From the NCBI RefSeq assembly GCF_004310865.1, contig NZ_SIXI01000004.1:372001-436000 (forward strand): DNA of 64,000 nt. The letters are read 5' to 3'. The notes under the pieces are model-generated. The model made no database searches. It worked only from the letters and a program-made list of their open reading frames with translations, and was not told where the DNA came from. Every line of letters begins with the position of its first letter. The stretch's first letter is position 1. Shown here piece after piece: positions 15,925 through 26,123 of this stretch. Source of the DNA: Aquabacterium lacunae. Its GTDB lineage: Bacteria; Pseudomonadota; Gammaproteobacteria; Burkholderiales; Burkholderiaceae_C. The translations under genes were made by a program, and so were the position numbers.

Positions 15925-17421
15925 ATGAGCGAATCGAAAGTGTCGCGCCGCGGCTGGTTGGGCGGCATGGGGGCCTCGGCGGCCGCCGGCCTGCTGGGCG
16001 GCGGTGCTGCCAGCACGGGCACCGAAGCCCAGGCGGCCAGCGTGTCGCCCGGACGCATCGAGGCCGAGGTGCTGGTGATCGGGGCCGGTTATGCCGGTCT
16101 GGCGTGCACCCGAGCCTTACAGCAAGCCGGTCGCGATGTCGTGCTGCTGGAAGCGCGCAGCCGCCCCGGTGGACGCTGCCTGAACCAGGCCATGCCTGCA
16201 CCGTTTCAGCGCTACACCCTGGAAGCTGGCGCTGCCTACCTGGCCCCGCAGCAAACGCGCATGCGCGAGCTCGCCGCAGAGCTGGGCATCGGCCTGTTCC
16301 CCACCTACAACACGGGCAAACTGGTCAGCTACCTCAATGGGCGACGCGGCACCTACAGCGGCGTGGTGCCCACGGCCAACCTGGTGGCCGCGGCCGAACT
16401 GGGCCTGGCCTTGCTGAACCTTGACGGCCTGGCAGCGAAGCTGGACCCCGAAGTTCCGTGGGCGCACCCCAAGGCGGCCGAGTGGGACAGCCAGACTTTC
16501 CAGACCTGGATGGACAAGAACCTGTTGTCGGGCGACGCCAAAGACATGATGCGCCTGGCCGTGTTGAGCCTGCTGTCGTGCGAACCGCGCGAAGTGTCGC
16601 TGCTGTTCGTGCTGTTGTATGTGCGCGCCGCGGGCAGCCTGACCACCTTGCTCAGCACCGAAGGCGGCGGCCAGCAAGACCGTGTGGTGGGTGGCAGCCA
16701 GCGCATTGCCTTGGGGCTGGCACAACAGCTGCAAGGGCGCCTGCTGTACAACATGCCGGTGCACCGCATCACGCAGACCGCACAAGACATCGTCGTGCAA
16801 GGCGATGGCTTCGAGGCCCACGCCCAACGCGTGGTCATGGCGATGTCACCCGGTATGGCAGGCCGGATGCGTTACGACGGCATGCTGGACGCCGCCATGC
16901 AGCAGCGGCGGCAACTCATGCAGCGCATGCCCATGGGCGCCATCTGGAAAGTGCATTGTGTGTACGACCGCCCGTTCTGGCGCGACGATGGACTCAATGG
17001 GCAGGTGACAAGCGACCAGGGGCTGACCAAAGTCACCTTCGACAGCACCCCACCGGAAGCCGGTGCACCCGGCGTGCTGATGGGCTTCATCGACGGGCAG
17101 GACGCGCTGGATGCCTGCGCCATGGCCCCGGCCGAACGCAAGCAGAAAGTGCTCGATGCGCTGGTGGCCTATTTCGGCCCCAAGGCCGCTCAGCCACTGG
17201 CCTACTCGGAACAGAACTGGCAGGCCGAAGACTACTCAGCAGGTGGCCCCACCGCCTACACGGCACCGGGTGTGCTGACCGCACTGGGCCCAGCGTTGCG
17301 CACGCCCTGTGGTCGCCTGCACTGGGCGGGCACCGAAACGGCCACTGTGTGGCTGGGCTACATGGAAGGGGCTGTGCGTTCAGGCGAGCGGGCCGCCCGT
17401 GAGGTGCTGGCCCGCTTGTGA
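15925..17421 (+). CDS. Tat-exported flavin monoamine oxidase family protein
   Basis: 498 residues. A twin-arginine signal (VSRRGWLGGMGASAAAGLLG, then ASTGTEAQA) is followed by the FAD-binding site VLVIGAGYAGLACTRALQ (about 51-68) and LEARSRPGGRC. The C-terminal FAD motif is LHWAGTETATVWLGYMEGA. This matches flavin-containing amine oxidases, which oxidise amines to aldehydes with peroxide release; the substrate is not known. Related in fold to the Tat-type flavoprotein at 7553-9307 but not a close copy. Good ribosome-binding site AGGGA within a hairpin. It stands alone between miaB and the convergent lipoprotein gene. Confidence 0.85.
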   Translation: MSESKVSRRGWLGGMGASAAAGLLGGGAASTGTEAQAASVSPGRIEAEVLVIGAGYAGLACTRALQQAGRDVVLLEARSRPGGRCLNQAMPAPFQRYTLEAGAAYLAPQQTRMRELAAELGIGLFPTYNTGKLVSYLNGRRGTYSGVVPTANLVAAAELGLALLNLDGLAAKLDPEVPWAHPKAAEWDSQTFQTWMDKNLLSGDAKDMMRLAVLSLLSCEPREVSLLFVLLYVRAAGSLTTLLSTEGGGQQDRVVGGSQRIALGLAQQLQGRLLYNMPVHRITQTAQDIVVQGDGFEAHAQRVVMAMSPGMAGRMRYDGMLDAAMQQRRQLMQRMPMGAIWKVHCVYDRPFWRDDGLNGQVTSDQGLTKVTFDSTPPEAGAPGVLMGFIDGQDALDACAMAPAERKQKVLDALVAYFGPKAAQPLAYSEQNWQAEDYSAGGPTAYTAPGVLTALGPALRTPCGRLHWAGTETATVWLGYMEGAVRSGERAAREVLARL

Positions 17422-17430
17422 AACACCGAC

Positions 17431-18843
17431 TCAGCGGCGGCTGATGCGACGGTTGTCCACGCAGCCGCCACCTTCGACCTCCAGCACGCGGGCGGTGAAG
17501 GTGCTGCCACTCAAAGCACCCTTGGCTTCCAGCCGCGCACCATTGACCAGGCAGCTGCTGCGACCCTCCCGGTACAAAGCCCCTGCGGTCTCCACCGAGT
17601 AGGTGGTCGAACCCGTCGAGACCGTCACCAGGGTACCGCTGACGGCCGTGACTGTGCCCTCCACTTCGTCCACGTTCGACGCGCTGCTGCTGGAGTCGTC
17701 ATCAGAGTCGGCCCCCTCCACGTCGACCACGCGAGCGATCACGTCTGAGCTGGCGCTGGCTGCGGTGTTCAGGCTGCCCTTGAAACTGACTTCGGCCCCC
17801 ACCACCAGCAGGTCGGCGGTGCTGCCATGGGCAAAACGGGCATCGCTGACATCGACCACCACCTCGCGACTGTCTGGCAGGAACGAGGCCTCGTTCAAGG
17901 CCACGGTCAGCAGCTTGCTGGTGCTGTTGTAGCTGACCACGGTGCCCTCACCACGGGCGCGGTTGGCGCGGGTGTCGGCAATGCTGCCGGCACTGCTCGA
18001 TTCGATCTTGATCAGGCTGGCCTGCACGGTGGCCGTGGTGCTGTCCGTGCTGCTGACCACAATGCCCTTGGCTTCGATGCGCATGCCGGCGGTCAGGCTG
18101 GCCAGGGTGGTGGTGGTGCGTGTGCTTTCATCGACCACCGCGCCACCCGTGGCCAGGGTGATGACCACACCATTGCCCAGACGGCTGTCATTGACCACCA
18201 CCTGGTTGGCAGTGGCATTGACGCTGACCACCGTGCCATGCACCTCGGCCTGGTTGCGGATGAAATCACGCAGGTCGCTCTTGGGTCGCTTGACGATGAT
18301 CGGGGACACGATGGTCTGCCCGCTGGCATTGAGGCTGGTGGTGAAACGCGCCAGGTCGAAGTCAAGCACCAGGGCGTTTTCCGCGGCAGGGTTGTATTCG
18401 ATCTCGACGCGCAAAGTCTTGGTCGATCCATCGCCTGTGAAGAAGGCGTTCACCGAACTGCCATCACTGGTCTTGACCAGGGTGATCTCGTCGGCCAGCG
18501 TGACACGCACTGCACGGTAGGTGCCCACAGGAATGGTGGATTGAGACATGAGCTGGCCCACCGAATCGAGCGAACTCAGGTTGTAGATCTGAGCGGTGTC
18601 ACTGCTGAACAAGGTGACCTCGTTGCCGCTGGTGTCGATGGCCGTGATCTTGAGCACACCGACCCAGACCTGGCTGTAGTCGTCAGACACGGCGTCGGTG
18701 ATGTAAGTGGACATGGCCACTTGCTGACCACCGGCGCCGGCCGTGCTGCCACCACCGCCCCCGCAAGCCACGAGGGTGGCCAGGGCAGCAGCCGACAAGG
18801 GCCAGGCAATCAGCTGGAAAAGGGGGCGTGACATCAGGTTCAT
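17431..18843 (-). CDS. DUF4382/DUF5666 domain lipoprotein
   Basis: 470 residues. A lipoprotein signal ends in LVACGGGGG (Cys anchor). A DUF4382 domain (about residues 37-175; MSTYITDAVSDDYSQVWVGV) is followed by four or so repeats of the DUF5666 type, each a small beta barrel with the pattern GTV..V......V......Y.V. A Ser/Asp patch lies between repeats (DSDDDSSSSAS). The Gly run after the Cys is a typical flexible tether. GGAG lies 7 bases upstream of ATG 18843, so an upstream in-frame ATG at 18855 is less likely. Probably outer-membrane attached, ligand unknown. It is convergent with the amine oxidase gene. Confidence 0.85.
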   Translation of the reverse strand: MNLMSRPLFQLIAWPLSAAALATLVACGGGGGSTAGAGGQQVAMSTYITDAVSDDYSQVWVGVLKITAIDTSGNEVTLFSSDTAQIYNLSSLDSVGQLMSQSTIPVGTYRAVRVTLADEITLVKTSDGSSVNAFFTGDGSTKTLRVEIEYNPAAENALVLDFDLARFTTSLNASGQTIVSPIIVKRPKSDLRDFIRNQAEVHGTVVSVNATANQVVVNDSRLGNGVVITLATGGAVVDESTRTTTTLASLTAGMRIEAKGIVVSSTDSTTATVQASLIKIESSSAGSIADTRANRARGEGTVVSYNSTSKLLTVALNEASFLPDSREVVVDVSDARFAHGSTADLLVVGAEVSFKGSLNTAASASSDVIARVVDVEGADSDDDSSSSASNVDEVEGTVTAVSGTLVTVSTGSTTYSVETAGALYREGRSSCLVNGARLEAKGALSGSTFTARVLEVEGGGCVDNRRISRR

Positions 18844-18853
18844 GGCGATCTCC

Positions 18854-18895
18854 ATTGCTTCGCTAAATGTGCGATTCACACATTTAAGCAGCAAT
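18854..18895 (-). repeat. inverted repeat in the 5' region of the lipoprotein gene
   Basis: TAAATGTG (18864-18871) pairs with CACATTTA (18879-18886). The outer ATTGCT (18854-18859) pairs with AGCAAT (18890-18895). It sits 11 bases upstream of the start codon, covering the leader. It may be an operator or a leader hairpin. Confidence 0.5.
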
Positions 18896-18976
18896 CGCCA
18901 CCAGTTGTCCAGCGCGCGCTGACAGAAAGTCACAACTTCAGGCTGCCCCATCCACGGGCCATGCAGTACCGAGCCA

Positions 18977-19003
18977 TGAAAAAAGGCCCTGAAGCAGGGC
19001 CTT
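18977..19003 (-). terminator. intrinsic terminator of the diguanylate cyclase pair
   Basis: On the minus strand AAGGCCCTG and CAGGGCCTT (18983-18991 with 18995-19003) form a 9-bp stem with a 3-base loop, followed by a T run (18979-18984 in minus sense). It lies just after the downstream cyclase gene. Confidence 0.9.
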
Positions 19004-19035
19004 GGGTTGTGTGCAAACTGGAAGCTGCCGCAGGC

Positions 19036-20313
19036 TCAGGGTGGCGACGAACCGATGCCTGAGGGTTCTGCGAGCCCGCCGTCGGCCGACATGTGCAGCA
19101 ACTCGGCACTGCTGTCGGGCCACGTCTCCAGTTCGCTGAAGGCACTGGGCGGCAACACCGCGCTCAGCACACGGTCACGGCCCAGGCGCTTGGCTTCGTA
19201 CAAAGCGGTGTCGGCCCGCTCCAGGGTCTGTCCCAGGCTGGCATTGGCCACGTGGATGGCCACGCCCGCCGAGAAGGTCACGCGCAGCTCCGGGCGGCTG
19301 GAAGACACCACCGCCTGGCGCAGCTGAGATTGCAGGCGCCACAGAGGGGCCATGGCCTGCGGGCTGCTGGAGTTGGGAAACAGCATGATGAACTCTTCAC
19401 CACCCCAACGAGCCAGCACATCGGTTTCGCGCAGCACGGCCGCGGCAATGCGTGAGAACGAGATCAGCACTTCGTCGCCCACACGGTGACCATGGGTGTC
19501 GTTGATGCGCTTGAAGTGGTCCAGGTCGATCAGGGCCACCGAGAAGCGCTCACCATAGCGCTCCAGGCGGTCCACACTGGCATCGAGCAGCTCCTGCATG
19601 TGCCGGCGGTTGTACAGCCCAGTCAACCCGTCGCGGGTGGCCAACTCCTGCACCTTGGCCAGGGCCGCCTCCAGCTCTCGCCGTTGCTGGCGCAAGCGGT
19701 TGCGCCATTCGGCCAGCTGCAATGAAGCGTAAATCAGCACCGGCACGGTGCCGCCCAGCAGCTCGAAGCGCAGCAGTTCGTGCCCGCCAGGGTAGTAGAC
19801 CGGATCGAGCCGACTCAGCACCGCCATGCAAGGCCCCAGCACAGCCATCGTGGCGATGCCCGTCACCAGGGTGTGGGTGGGGCTGTGGGTGTACATGCCG
19901 AACACCATGACCAGGGTGATCAGCCCCAGGACCACACCGCGGTCACCCGGCCGAATGGCGATGTAGGCCAGGCTGATGGCCACCAACGCCACGGTGAACA
20001 AGGGCACCGTGAGCGCTGGATCTTTGAGTCGGCGAGTGCACCCGCTGCGAATAGCGGCCAGCATCAGCAGGTTCAGCGGCACAACAGCCCACAGCAGCAC
20101 ATCGACCATCCAGGGACGGATCATGCCCAACTGCGACACATGGTGAGCCACCACCGAGCAGGCCAGGTAAACCAGCACGCACAGGCCCACGCCCAGCACA
20201 CGCTCGCGAGTGGCCCGGTCAAAGCCCAGCATCCAGTGCAGCAAGGGCCTGACCGCCTGCCGAAAAGTCATGGGGCGGATTTCCGCGGTGCGGAAGTCTG
20301 GCGCAGCGCTCAT
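19036..20313 (-). CDS. membrane diguanylate cyclase (GGDEF)
   Basis: 425 residues. Six or so transmembrane segments occupy about 30-220, then a short coiled coil (EWRNRLRQQRRELEAAL) leads to a GGDEF domain. The active-site loop reads GGEEF in LARWGGEEFIMLFP. The inhibitory I-site RETD lies five residues before it, so product feedback is expected. Also seen: DGLTGLYNRRHMQ and FKRINDTHGH. It makes c-di-GMP from two GTP. The start 20313 overlaps the stop of the upstream cyclase gene (ATGA), so the two are co-translated. A longer upstream frame is a shadow of that gene and is not used. Confidence 0.95.
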   Translation of the reverse strand: MSAAPDFRTAEIRPMTFRQAVRPLLHWMLGFDRATRERVLGVGLCVLVYLACSVVAHHVSQLGMIRPWMVDVLLWAVVPLNLLMLAAIRSGCTRRLKDPALTVPLFTVALVAISLAYIAIRPGDRGVVLGLITLVMVFGMYTHSPTHTLVTGIATMAVLGPCMAVLSRLDPVYYPGGHELLRFELLGGTVPVLIYASLQLAEWRNRLRQQRRELEAALAKVQELATRDGLTGLYNRRHMQELLDASVDRLERYGERFSVALIDLDHFKRINDTHGHRVGDEVLISFSRIAAAVLRETDVLARWGGEEFIMLFPNSSSPQAMAPLWRLQSQLRQAVVSSSRPELRVTFSAGVAIHVANASLGQTLERADTALYEAKRLGRDRVLSAVLPPSAFSELETWPDSSAELLHMSADGGLAEPSGIGSSPP

Positions 20314-21503
20314 GCGGCCCCCCCTTGCGGCCAGGGCCGCTGCGCCCACACAGGGGATGCAGCCCCCGCCTGCCCGGGCACCGACGGGCTGGGCGCGGCC
20401 AATGCCACCCGGTTGCGTCCTGCATGCTTGGCCTCGTACAAGGCCAGATCGGCACGTTCGATCACCTGCTCCAGGCTTTCGCCCACCTGCCACACGGCCA
20501 AGCCGGCCGACAGGGTCACGCGCAAGGACTCGTGTTCGCTCATGGGCAGTTCCGACAACTTCTGGCGGATGCGCTCCAGCGCCACCAGGGCTTGATCTCC
20601 CTCGACATGAGGCATCAGCACCAGGAACTCTTCGCCCCCCCATCGGGCCGAATGGTCCAACGCGCGCAATTCCGCCTTGATCAGGCCAGCAAAACGACGC
20701 AGCACCTCATCGCCCATGCGATGACCGTACAGGTCATTGATCCGCTTGAAGTGGTCCAGGTCCAGCACGGCCACGCTCAGGGGTGTGCCAGCGCGTGCGG
20801 CACGGGCCATCTCGTCGGCCATGACCTGCTCGATCTGCCGGCGGTTGAGCAAGCCCGTCAGCATGTCGGTGGTGGCCAGGGCCTGCACCTGCCCCAGCGT
20901 GTCCTGCAGACGCTGAGCCTGAGCGGCGATCTTCTCGCGCAGCTCGGCGACCCACATGGCCACCAGGGCCAGGGCCCACAAGGTCACGCCGCCCACCACC
21001 GCGTGAGACACCAGCACCACCGGATCGACCACCGGGGTGGCCCACAGGCCCAACCACAGCTGCGCCGCGCCCATCAGGCCGATGGCCCACAGACCCAGCA
21101 ACAGACTCTGCCGGGGGCGCACACGGAACATGGTCAGCGCGATGGACTGGGCCAGCAAGACAAAGATGTCGGCCCGCAACGGGCCCAGCAGCGCATAGGC
21201 CACCACCGTGTTGAAGATGGCGGCCATGGCGTGAGGCATGGTCAGCACCGGGTCGCGGAAACGCCTTGACCAGCCCGACCGCACGAGGGCGAACACGAGG
21301 GTCCAGGTGCACACCATCAGCCAGGTGATGAGGCGAGCCACCTCGGTGGGCATGTAGCCCAGCCAGACGGCATGCCACATCACCGCCAGGGTGAGGACGT
21401 AGAGTTGAGCACTGCCCACGCAAAAGCCGACGTGCCGTCTGAGGACGGGATCTTCGCCGGCGAACCAGTGCCAAAGGGAGGTCAGCCAGGGAGGTGTGTG
21501 CAT
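20310..21503 (-). CDS. membrane diguanylate cyclase (GGDEF)
   Basis: 397 residues with the same design as its downstream neighbour: about six hydrophobic segments (roughly 25-190), a helical linker (REKIAAQAQRLQDTL), then GGDEF with TDMLTGLLNRRQIEQV, FKRINDLYGHRMGDEV, active site GGEEF and I-site RALD. Both enzymes look active and feedback-regulated. The pair is probably an old duplication: layout identical, sequence moderately diverged in the membrane part. First gene of the pair; starts with ATG at 21503. Confidence 0.95.
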   Translation of the reverse strand: MHTPPWLTSLWHWFAGEDPVLRRHVGFCVGSAQLYVLTLAVMWHAVWLGYMPTEVARLITWLMVCTWTLVFALVRSGWSRRFRDPVLTMPHAMAAIFNTVVAYALLGPLRADIFVLLAQSIALTMFRVRPRQSLLLGLWAIGLMGAAQLWLGLWATPVVDPVVLVSHAVVGGVTLWALALVAMWVAELREKIAAQAQRLQDTLGQVQALATTDMLTGLLNRRQIEQVMADEMARAARAGTPLSVAVLDLDHFKRINDLYGHRMGDEVLRRFAGLIKAELRALDHSARWGGEEFLVLMPHVEGDQALVALERIRQKLSELPMSEHESLRVTLSAGLAVWQVGESLEQVIERADLALYEAKHAGRNRVALAAPSPSVPGQAGAASPVWAQRPWPQGGAA

Positions 21504-21574
21504 GGGTTACATACCTGATGTGACCCGTTATCGGCACTCCTTCAGCCGGGTTGAGTCATGATTTGCCGCGCCAT

Positions 21575-21601
21575 GAAAAAACCCTCCCGAAGGAGGGTTT
21601 G
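21575..21601 (-). terminator. intrinsic terminator of the beta-oxidation operon
   Basis: On the minus strand AAACCCTCC pairs with GGAGGGTTT (21592-21600 with 21579-21587) around a 4-base loop, followed by TTTTTT. It lies 26 bases after the CoA-transferase stop. Confidence 0.9.
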
Positions 21602-21626
21602 TCAGCAAGCGTTCCCTGGCCACGGC

Positions 21627-22685
21627 TCAGTCCACCGGGCTCCAGGCCTGCACCGACACCTGCCCGGCGAACAGTGGGTGTTCGCGGGCCTCCTGCCAGG
21701 TCAGCACCGGGGTCACACAGCCATCGGCAGCGTCAAAGCGCGTGGTCCAGTCGGCCAGGGGCCGGCTGCGAACCAGCGCTGCCACCGCCGCCTTCAGCGC
21801 CTGGCTTTCAGGCGAGTGGGGCATGAGCCCACGCTGCCAGTGCTTGTCGGCCCACTGCGGCCGCTCGAAGACGGCGCAGGCGGCCTTCCAGAACTTGTGC
21901 TCCAGAGCGCCCACGGCCAGGTGGCGCCCGTCGGCGCAGGTGTACAGGTTGTAGCAAGGCAGCACGCCATTGAGCAGGTCTTCACCCGCGCCCGGCATGC
22001 GCCCGCCCAGCAGCGGCGCCATGAGCTGCCCCGTGGCCTGGGGCATCACCAGCTGGGCGTGCAGGCCATGGGCCATGCTGACGTCGATGTGGCGCCCTAC
22101 CCCGCCGCGCCGTGCCGCCAGCACCGCCGACAGCACCGCGATCACGGCCAGCGAGCTGCCCGCGGCCAGGTCGCCCCACTGCACATTCGACAAGGCCAGC
22201 TCGCCCGTGGTGGGCGAGCGCATCTGGTCGAGCACCCCCGACAGCGCCAGGAAGTTCAGGTCATGGCCAGCCTTGTTCGCCCAGGGACCTTGCTGGCCGT
22301 AGCCCGTGATGGAGACCATCACCAGCCGCGGGTTCAGGGCCTTCAGGCGCTCATGGTGCAGGCCCATGGCCTGCAGCACGCCGGGGCGGAAGCTGTCGAG
22401 CATCACGTCGGCCTCCATCACCCATTCGCGCAGCCGGTCGAGATCGGCCGGCTGGCGAAAGTCGATGGTGCGACATTCCTTGCCGTGGTTCAGCGCCTCG
22501 AACAAAGGGGCCAGGGGCCGCGCGGGGTCGCCCTCGGGCGGCTCCACCTTGACGATGGTGGCCCCCAGGTCGGCCAGCATGCGCGTGGCATAAGGCCCTG
22601 GCAGGTTGCGCGACAGGTCGAGCACCTGCAGGCCATCGAGCAGGCCCGCCAGGGGCCCCAGCGCGCGCGGCAGGGCCGTGCTCAT
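21627..22685 (-). CDS. CoA transferase family III (alpha-methylacyl-CoA racemase-like)
   Basis: 352 residues. Family III features: LQVLDLSRNLPGPYATRMLADLG, IVKVEPPEGDPAR, and AGHDLNFLALSG, whose Asp lies where the catalytic Asp is expected. GRHIDVSMAHGLHAQLV follows. Members either move CoA between acids or epimerise 2-methylacyl-CoA; the position next to beta-oxidation genes fits the racemase role for methyl-branched acyl chains. The ATG overlaps the stop of the preceding hydratase/dehydrogenase gene (ATGA). Last gene of the operon. Confidence 0.85.
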   Translation of the reverse strand: MSTALPRALGPLAGLLDGLQVLDLSRNLPGPYATRMLADLGATIVKVEPPEGDPARPLAPLFEALNHGKECRTIDFRQPADLDRLREWVMEADVMLDSFRPGVLQAMGLHHERLKALNPRLVMVSITGYGQQGPWANKAGHDLNFLALSGVLDQMRSPTTGELALSNVQWGDLAAGSSLAVIAVLSAVLAARRGGVGRHIDVSMAHGLHAQLVMPQATGQLMAPLLGGRMPGAGEDLLNGVLPCYNLYTCADGRHLAVGALEHKFWKAACAVFERPQWADKHWQRGLMPHSPESQALKAAVAALVRSRPLADWTTRFDAADGCVTPVLTWQEAREHPLFAGQVSVQAWSPVD

Positions 22686-24856
22686 GCGGCCTGGCCTTGC
22701 GCTGCCGTGGCGTCTTCGAAGCGGCCGCCTTCGGCTGCCAGCTTCACCACGATGGCGGCGGGCTCGAAGCGCCGCCCATACAAGGCCGCCAGCTCACGCG
22801 CACGGGCCACGAACTGCCTGGGGCCCACGGCGTTGATGAACTGCAGCGCACCGCCCTGGTGGGGCGCAAAGCCCCAGCCGAAGATCGAGCCGATGTTGGT
22901 GTCGGCCACCGAGCGCACCACGCCTTCTTCAAAACAACGCGCGGCCTCGTTGGCCTGGGCATACAGCAGGCGGTCGACCAGTTCCTGCTGGCTGGGCTGC
23001 TGCGCCACCGGCGGGTAGATGGCCAGCAGGCCGGGCCACAGGCTCTTGTCCTTGCCGTTGTAGTCGTAAAAGCCCTGGGCCGCCTTCTTGCCGATGCGGC
23101 CTTCGGTGCCGCCAATGCGCTGCACCACGGCAAAGCCCGGGTGCACATCCGGCAGGGGCGCGCCTTCATCGATGAGGTCCTTGCGGGTCTGCTCGGCGAT
23201 GTGCAGCGACAGGCTCAGCGAGACCTCATCTTGCAGGGCCAGAGGTGGCATGGGCATGCCTGCCTTCAGACCGGCCATTTCCACCGAACGCGGGTGGATG
23301 CCCTCGCCCAGCATGGCCATGCCTTCCATGATGTAGGTGGTGAACACGCGCGAGGTGTAGAAGCCGCGCTTGTCATTGACGACGATCGGGGTCTTGCCGA
23401 TCTGCAGCACGTAGTCGAAGCCACGGGCCAGGGTTTCGTCCGACGTGTCCTGGCCCACGATGATCTCGACCAGCGGCATTTTGTCGACCGGCGAGAAGAA
23501 GTGCAGGCCGATGAAGTGGGCCGGGCGTGCGCTGGCCTGGGCCAGACCAGTGATCGGCAGCGTGGACGTGTTCGAAGCGTACACGGCCGTGGGCGCGATC
23601 ACGGCCTCGGCCTGCTGTGTGCAGCGGGCCTTGATGCCACGGTCTTCGAACACGGCCTCGATCACCAGGTCACAGCCTTCCAGCGTGGCGTACTCGGTGG
23701 TGGTCTGGATGCGGGCCAGCAGCGCGTCGCGCTTGTCCGGCGTGCTCTTGCCACGGGCAATGGCCTTGTCCAGCAGGCCTTGCGAATAGGCCTTGCCCTT
23801 CTCGGCGTTCTCCAGGCTGGTGTCCAGCAGCACCACATCGATGCCGGCCTTGGCCGACACATAGGCGATGCCCGCGCCCATCATGCCGGCGCCCAGGATG
23901 CCGACCTTGCGCACCTTGCCCTCAGGCACACCCTTGGGCCGCGACTGGCCCTTCTTGATGGCGTTGAGTTGGTGCCACAAGGTGCCGATCATGTTCTTGC
24001 TGACCTGCGAGACCACGCAGGCCGCAAAGTAGCGCGACTCCACCTGCGAGCCGGCGTCGAAGTCGAGCAGGCACCCCTCGAACAGGCAGCTCATGATGTG
24101 GGTGAGCGCCGGGTAGTTGCCATGCGCCTTGGCATTGGCGATGGAAGGCGAAATGGCCAGCACCTGCACCACGGCCGGGCTCTTGCTGTCGCCACCAGGA
24201 ATGCGGAAGCCCTTGGTGTCCCACGGTTGCTGGGGCTTGGGGTTGGCCAGGCACCAGGCCTTGGCCTTGGCCAGCAGCTCGTCGCGGTTGGCGGCCAGAT
24301 CGGTCACCAGGCCCATGGCATGGGCCTTGGCCGCGGTCAGCTCCTTGCCCTGGGTGATCAGCTCCATGGCCTTCTGGATGCCGATCAGGCGCGGCACGCG
24401 CTGCGTGCCACCGCCACCGGGCAGCAGGCCCAGCTTCACTTCAGGCAGGCCGAACTTGGCCTTGGGGTCGTCGATGGCGATGCGCGCATGGCAGGCCAGG
24501 GCCAGCTCCAGGCCACCGCCTAGGGCGGTGCCGTTCAGCGCGGCCACCACGGGCTTGCCGCTCTTTTCCATGCGGCGCAGCAGGCCCTTGAGGTCTTCGC
24601 ACAGCTGGAAGGCCTCTTCGGGCGTGGTGATCTGCGTGAGCTGGTCGATGTCGGCACCCACGATGAAGCTGGGCTTGCCCGAGGTGATCACCAGGCCCTT
24701 GAGGCTGGCGTCGGTTTCCAGCTGCTGCACCAGGCCGGCGAAAGGCTCGATCAGCGTGGGGTTGAGCACGTTCATGGCGCGCCCGGGCATGTCGATGATG
24801 GCCAGGCCGATGCCGTCGGCATCGATGTCGAAGGTGAAGGCTTGAGGTTGAGTCAT
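22682..24856 (-). CDS. bifunctional enoyl-CoA hydratase / 3-hydroxyacyl-CoA dehydrogenase
   Basis: 724 residues, the alpha subunit of a fatty-acid oxidation complex. The hydratase domain is N-terminal (about 1-190): [27 protein letters not shown] and [16 protein letters not shown] with the catalytic Glu. The dehydrogenase domain begins near 300: [18 protein letters not shown] (NAD site) and [15 protein letters not shown] with the catalytic His. A C-terminal domain completes a FadJ/FadB-like protein. ATG 24856 follows GGAGG by 9 bases; longer upstream frames are not used. It catalyses steps two and three of beta-oxidation and should pair with the thiolase just upstream. Confidence 0.93.
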   Translation of the reverse strand: MTQPQAFTFDIDADGIGLAIIDMPGRAMNVLNPTLIEPFAGLVQQLETDASLKGLVITSGKPSFIVGADIDQLTQITTPEEAFQLCEDLKGLLRRMEKSGKPVVAALNGTALGGGLELALACHARIAIDDPKAKFGLPEVKLGLLPGGGGTQRVPRLIGIQKAMELITQGKELTAAKAHAMGLVTDLAANRDELLAKAKAWCLANPKPQQPWDTKGFRIPGGDSKSPAVVQVLAISPSIANAKAHGNYPALTHIMSCLFEGCLLDFDAGSQVESRYFAACVVSQVSKNMIGTLWHQLNAIKKGQSRPKGVPEGKVRKVGILGAGMMGAGIAYVSAKAGIDVVLLDTSLENAEKGKAYSQGLLDKAIARGKSTPDKRDALLARIQTTTEYATLEGCDLVIEAVFEDRGIKARCTQQAEAVIAPTAVYASNTSTLPITGLAQASARPAHFIGLHFFSPVDKMPLVEIIVGQDTSDETLARGFDYVLQIGKTPIVVNDKRGFYTSRVFTTYIMEGMAMLGEGIHPRSVEMAGLKAGMPMPPLALQDEVSLSLSLHIAEQTRKDLIDEGAPLPDVHPGFAVVQRIGGTEGRIGKKAAQGFYDYNGKDKSLWPGLLAIYPPVAQQPSQQELVDRLLYAQANEAARCFEEGVVRSVADTNIGSIFGWGFAPHQGGALQFINAVGPRQFVARARELAALYGRRFEPAAIVVKLAAEGGRFEDATAAQGQAA

Positions 24857-24873
24857 GGTGTGGGCCTCCCGGG

Positions 24874-26079
24874 TCAGACGCGTTCGATGATGGTGGCGAT
24901 GCCCATGCCGGCACCGATGCACAAGGTGGCCAGGGCCGTGGCTTTGCCCGTGCGCTCGAGTTCATCGAGGGCCGTGCCCAGGATGATGGCGCCCGTGGCA
25001 CCCAGAGGGTGGCCCAGCGCGATGGCGCCGCCGTTCACGTTCACACGGTCCATCGGCACACCCAGGTCTTTCGCGGTCTTCATGGGCACGGTGGCGAAGG
25101 CCTCGTTGATCTCCCACAGGTCGATGTCACCCGGCGTCATGCCCAGCTTGTTCAGTGCCTTGTGGCAGGCCGGCGTGGGGCCGGTCAGCATGATGGTGGG
25201 CTCGGAGCCGCACTCCACCGCCATGCGCACGCGGGCACGGGGCTTGAGGCCGGCCTTGAGGCCTGCTTCCTTGCTGCCCAGCAGCAGCAGCGCAGCGCCA
25301 TCCACAATGCCCGACGAATTGCCGGCATGGTGCGCGTGCAGCACCTTCTCGATGGTGGTGTACTTGGACAGCGCGGTGGCGTCAAAGCCCATGGTGCCCA
25401 TCATCTCGAACGAAGGGCTGAGCTTGGACAGCGTCTCCACGCTGGTGCCGGGGCGCACGGTTTCATCGCGGTCGAGCATGAGCATGCCGTTGATGTCGCG
25501 CACGGGCACGACCGACTTGCTGAAGCGGCCTTCGGCCTGGGCGGCCGCGGCACGGCGGTGCGATTCGGCCGCGTAGGCATCGAGGTCGGTGCGCGAGAAG
25601 CCTTCCAGCGTGGCGATCAGGTCGGCGCTGATGCCCTGGGGCACGAAGGCCGTGCCCGTGTTGATGCGCGGGTCCATCACCCAGGCGCCCCCGTCAGAAC
25701 CCATGGGCCAGCGGCTCATGCTTTCCACGCCACCGGCCACGACCATGTCGTCCAGGCCCGCGCGGATCTTGGCCGCGGCCATGTTGATGGCCTCCAGGCC
25801 CGAAGCACAAAAGCGGGACAAGGTCACACCGGCGACCGATTGCGACCAGCCCGCGTCCAGCACGGCGGTGCGGGCAATGTCGGCGCCCTGCTCACCCACG
25901 GGTGTCACGCAACCCAGGATCACGTCATCGACCAGCGACGTGTCGAGCTGGTTGCGTTGCTGCAGCGCCTGCAACAGCGTGCGCAACAGCCACACCGGCG
26001 TGGCCTGGTGCAGGCTGCCGTCTTTCTTGCCCTTGCCGCGCGGCGTGCGCACGGCGTCGAAAATGTAGGCTTCGATCAT
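24874..26079 (-). CDS. acetyl-CoA C-acyltransferase (thiolase)
   Basis: 401 residues, full-length thiolase. The acylated cysteine is in [10 protein letters not shown] (near residue 90). The catalytic His is in GHPLGATGA and the second Cys in [28 protein letters not shown] is the usual N-terminus. It cleaves 3-ketoacyl-CoA to release acetyl-CoA, closing the beta-oxidation cycle with the hydratase/dehydrogenase encoded 18 bases downstream. It lies in the operon read from the acyl-CoA dehydrogenase toward the CoA transferase. Confidence 0.95.
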   Translation of the reverse strand: MIEAYIFDAVRTPRGKGKKDGSLHQATPVWLLRTLLQALQQRNQLDTSLVDDVILGCVTPVGEQGADIARTAVLDAGWSQSVAGVTLSRFCASGLEAINMAAAKIRAGLDDMVVAGGVESMSRWPMGSDGGAWVMDPRINTGTAFVPQGISADLIATLEGFSRTDLDAYAAESHRRAAAAQAEGRFSKSVVPVRDINGMLMLDRDETVRPGTSVETLSKLSPSFEMMGTMGFDATALSKYTTIEKVLHAHHAGNSSGIVDGAALLLLGSKEAGLKAGLKPRARVRMAVECGSEPTIMLTGPTPACHKALNKLGMTPGDIDLWEINEAFATVPMKTAKDLGVPMDRVNVNGGAIALGHPLGATGAIILGTALDELERTGKATALATLCIGAGMGIATIIERV

Positions 26080-26123
26080 GGAAGCTCCTCAGAAGATGTT
26101 GGCGTGGCGTGCAAGGTGGTGGA

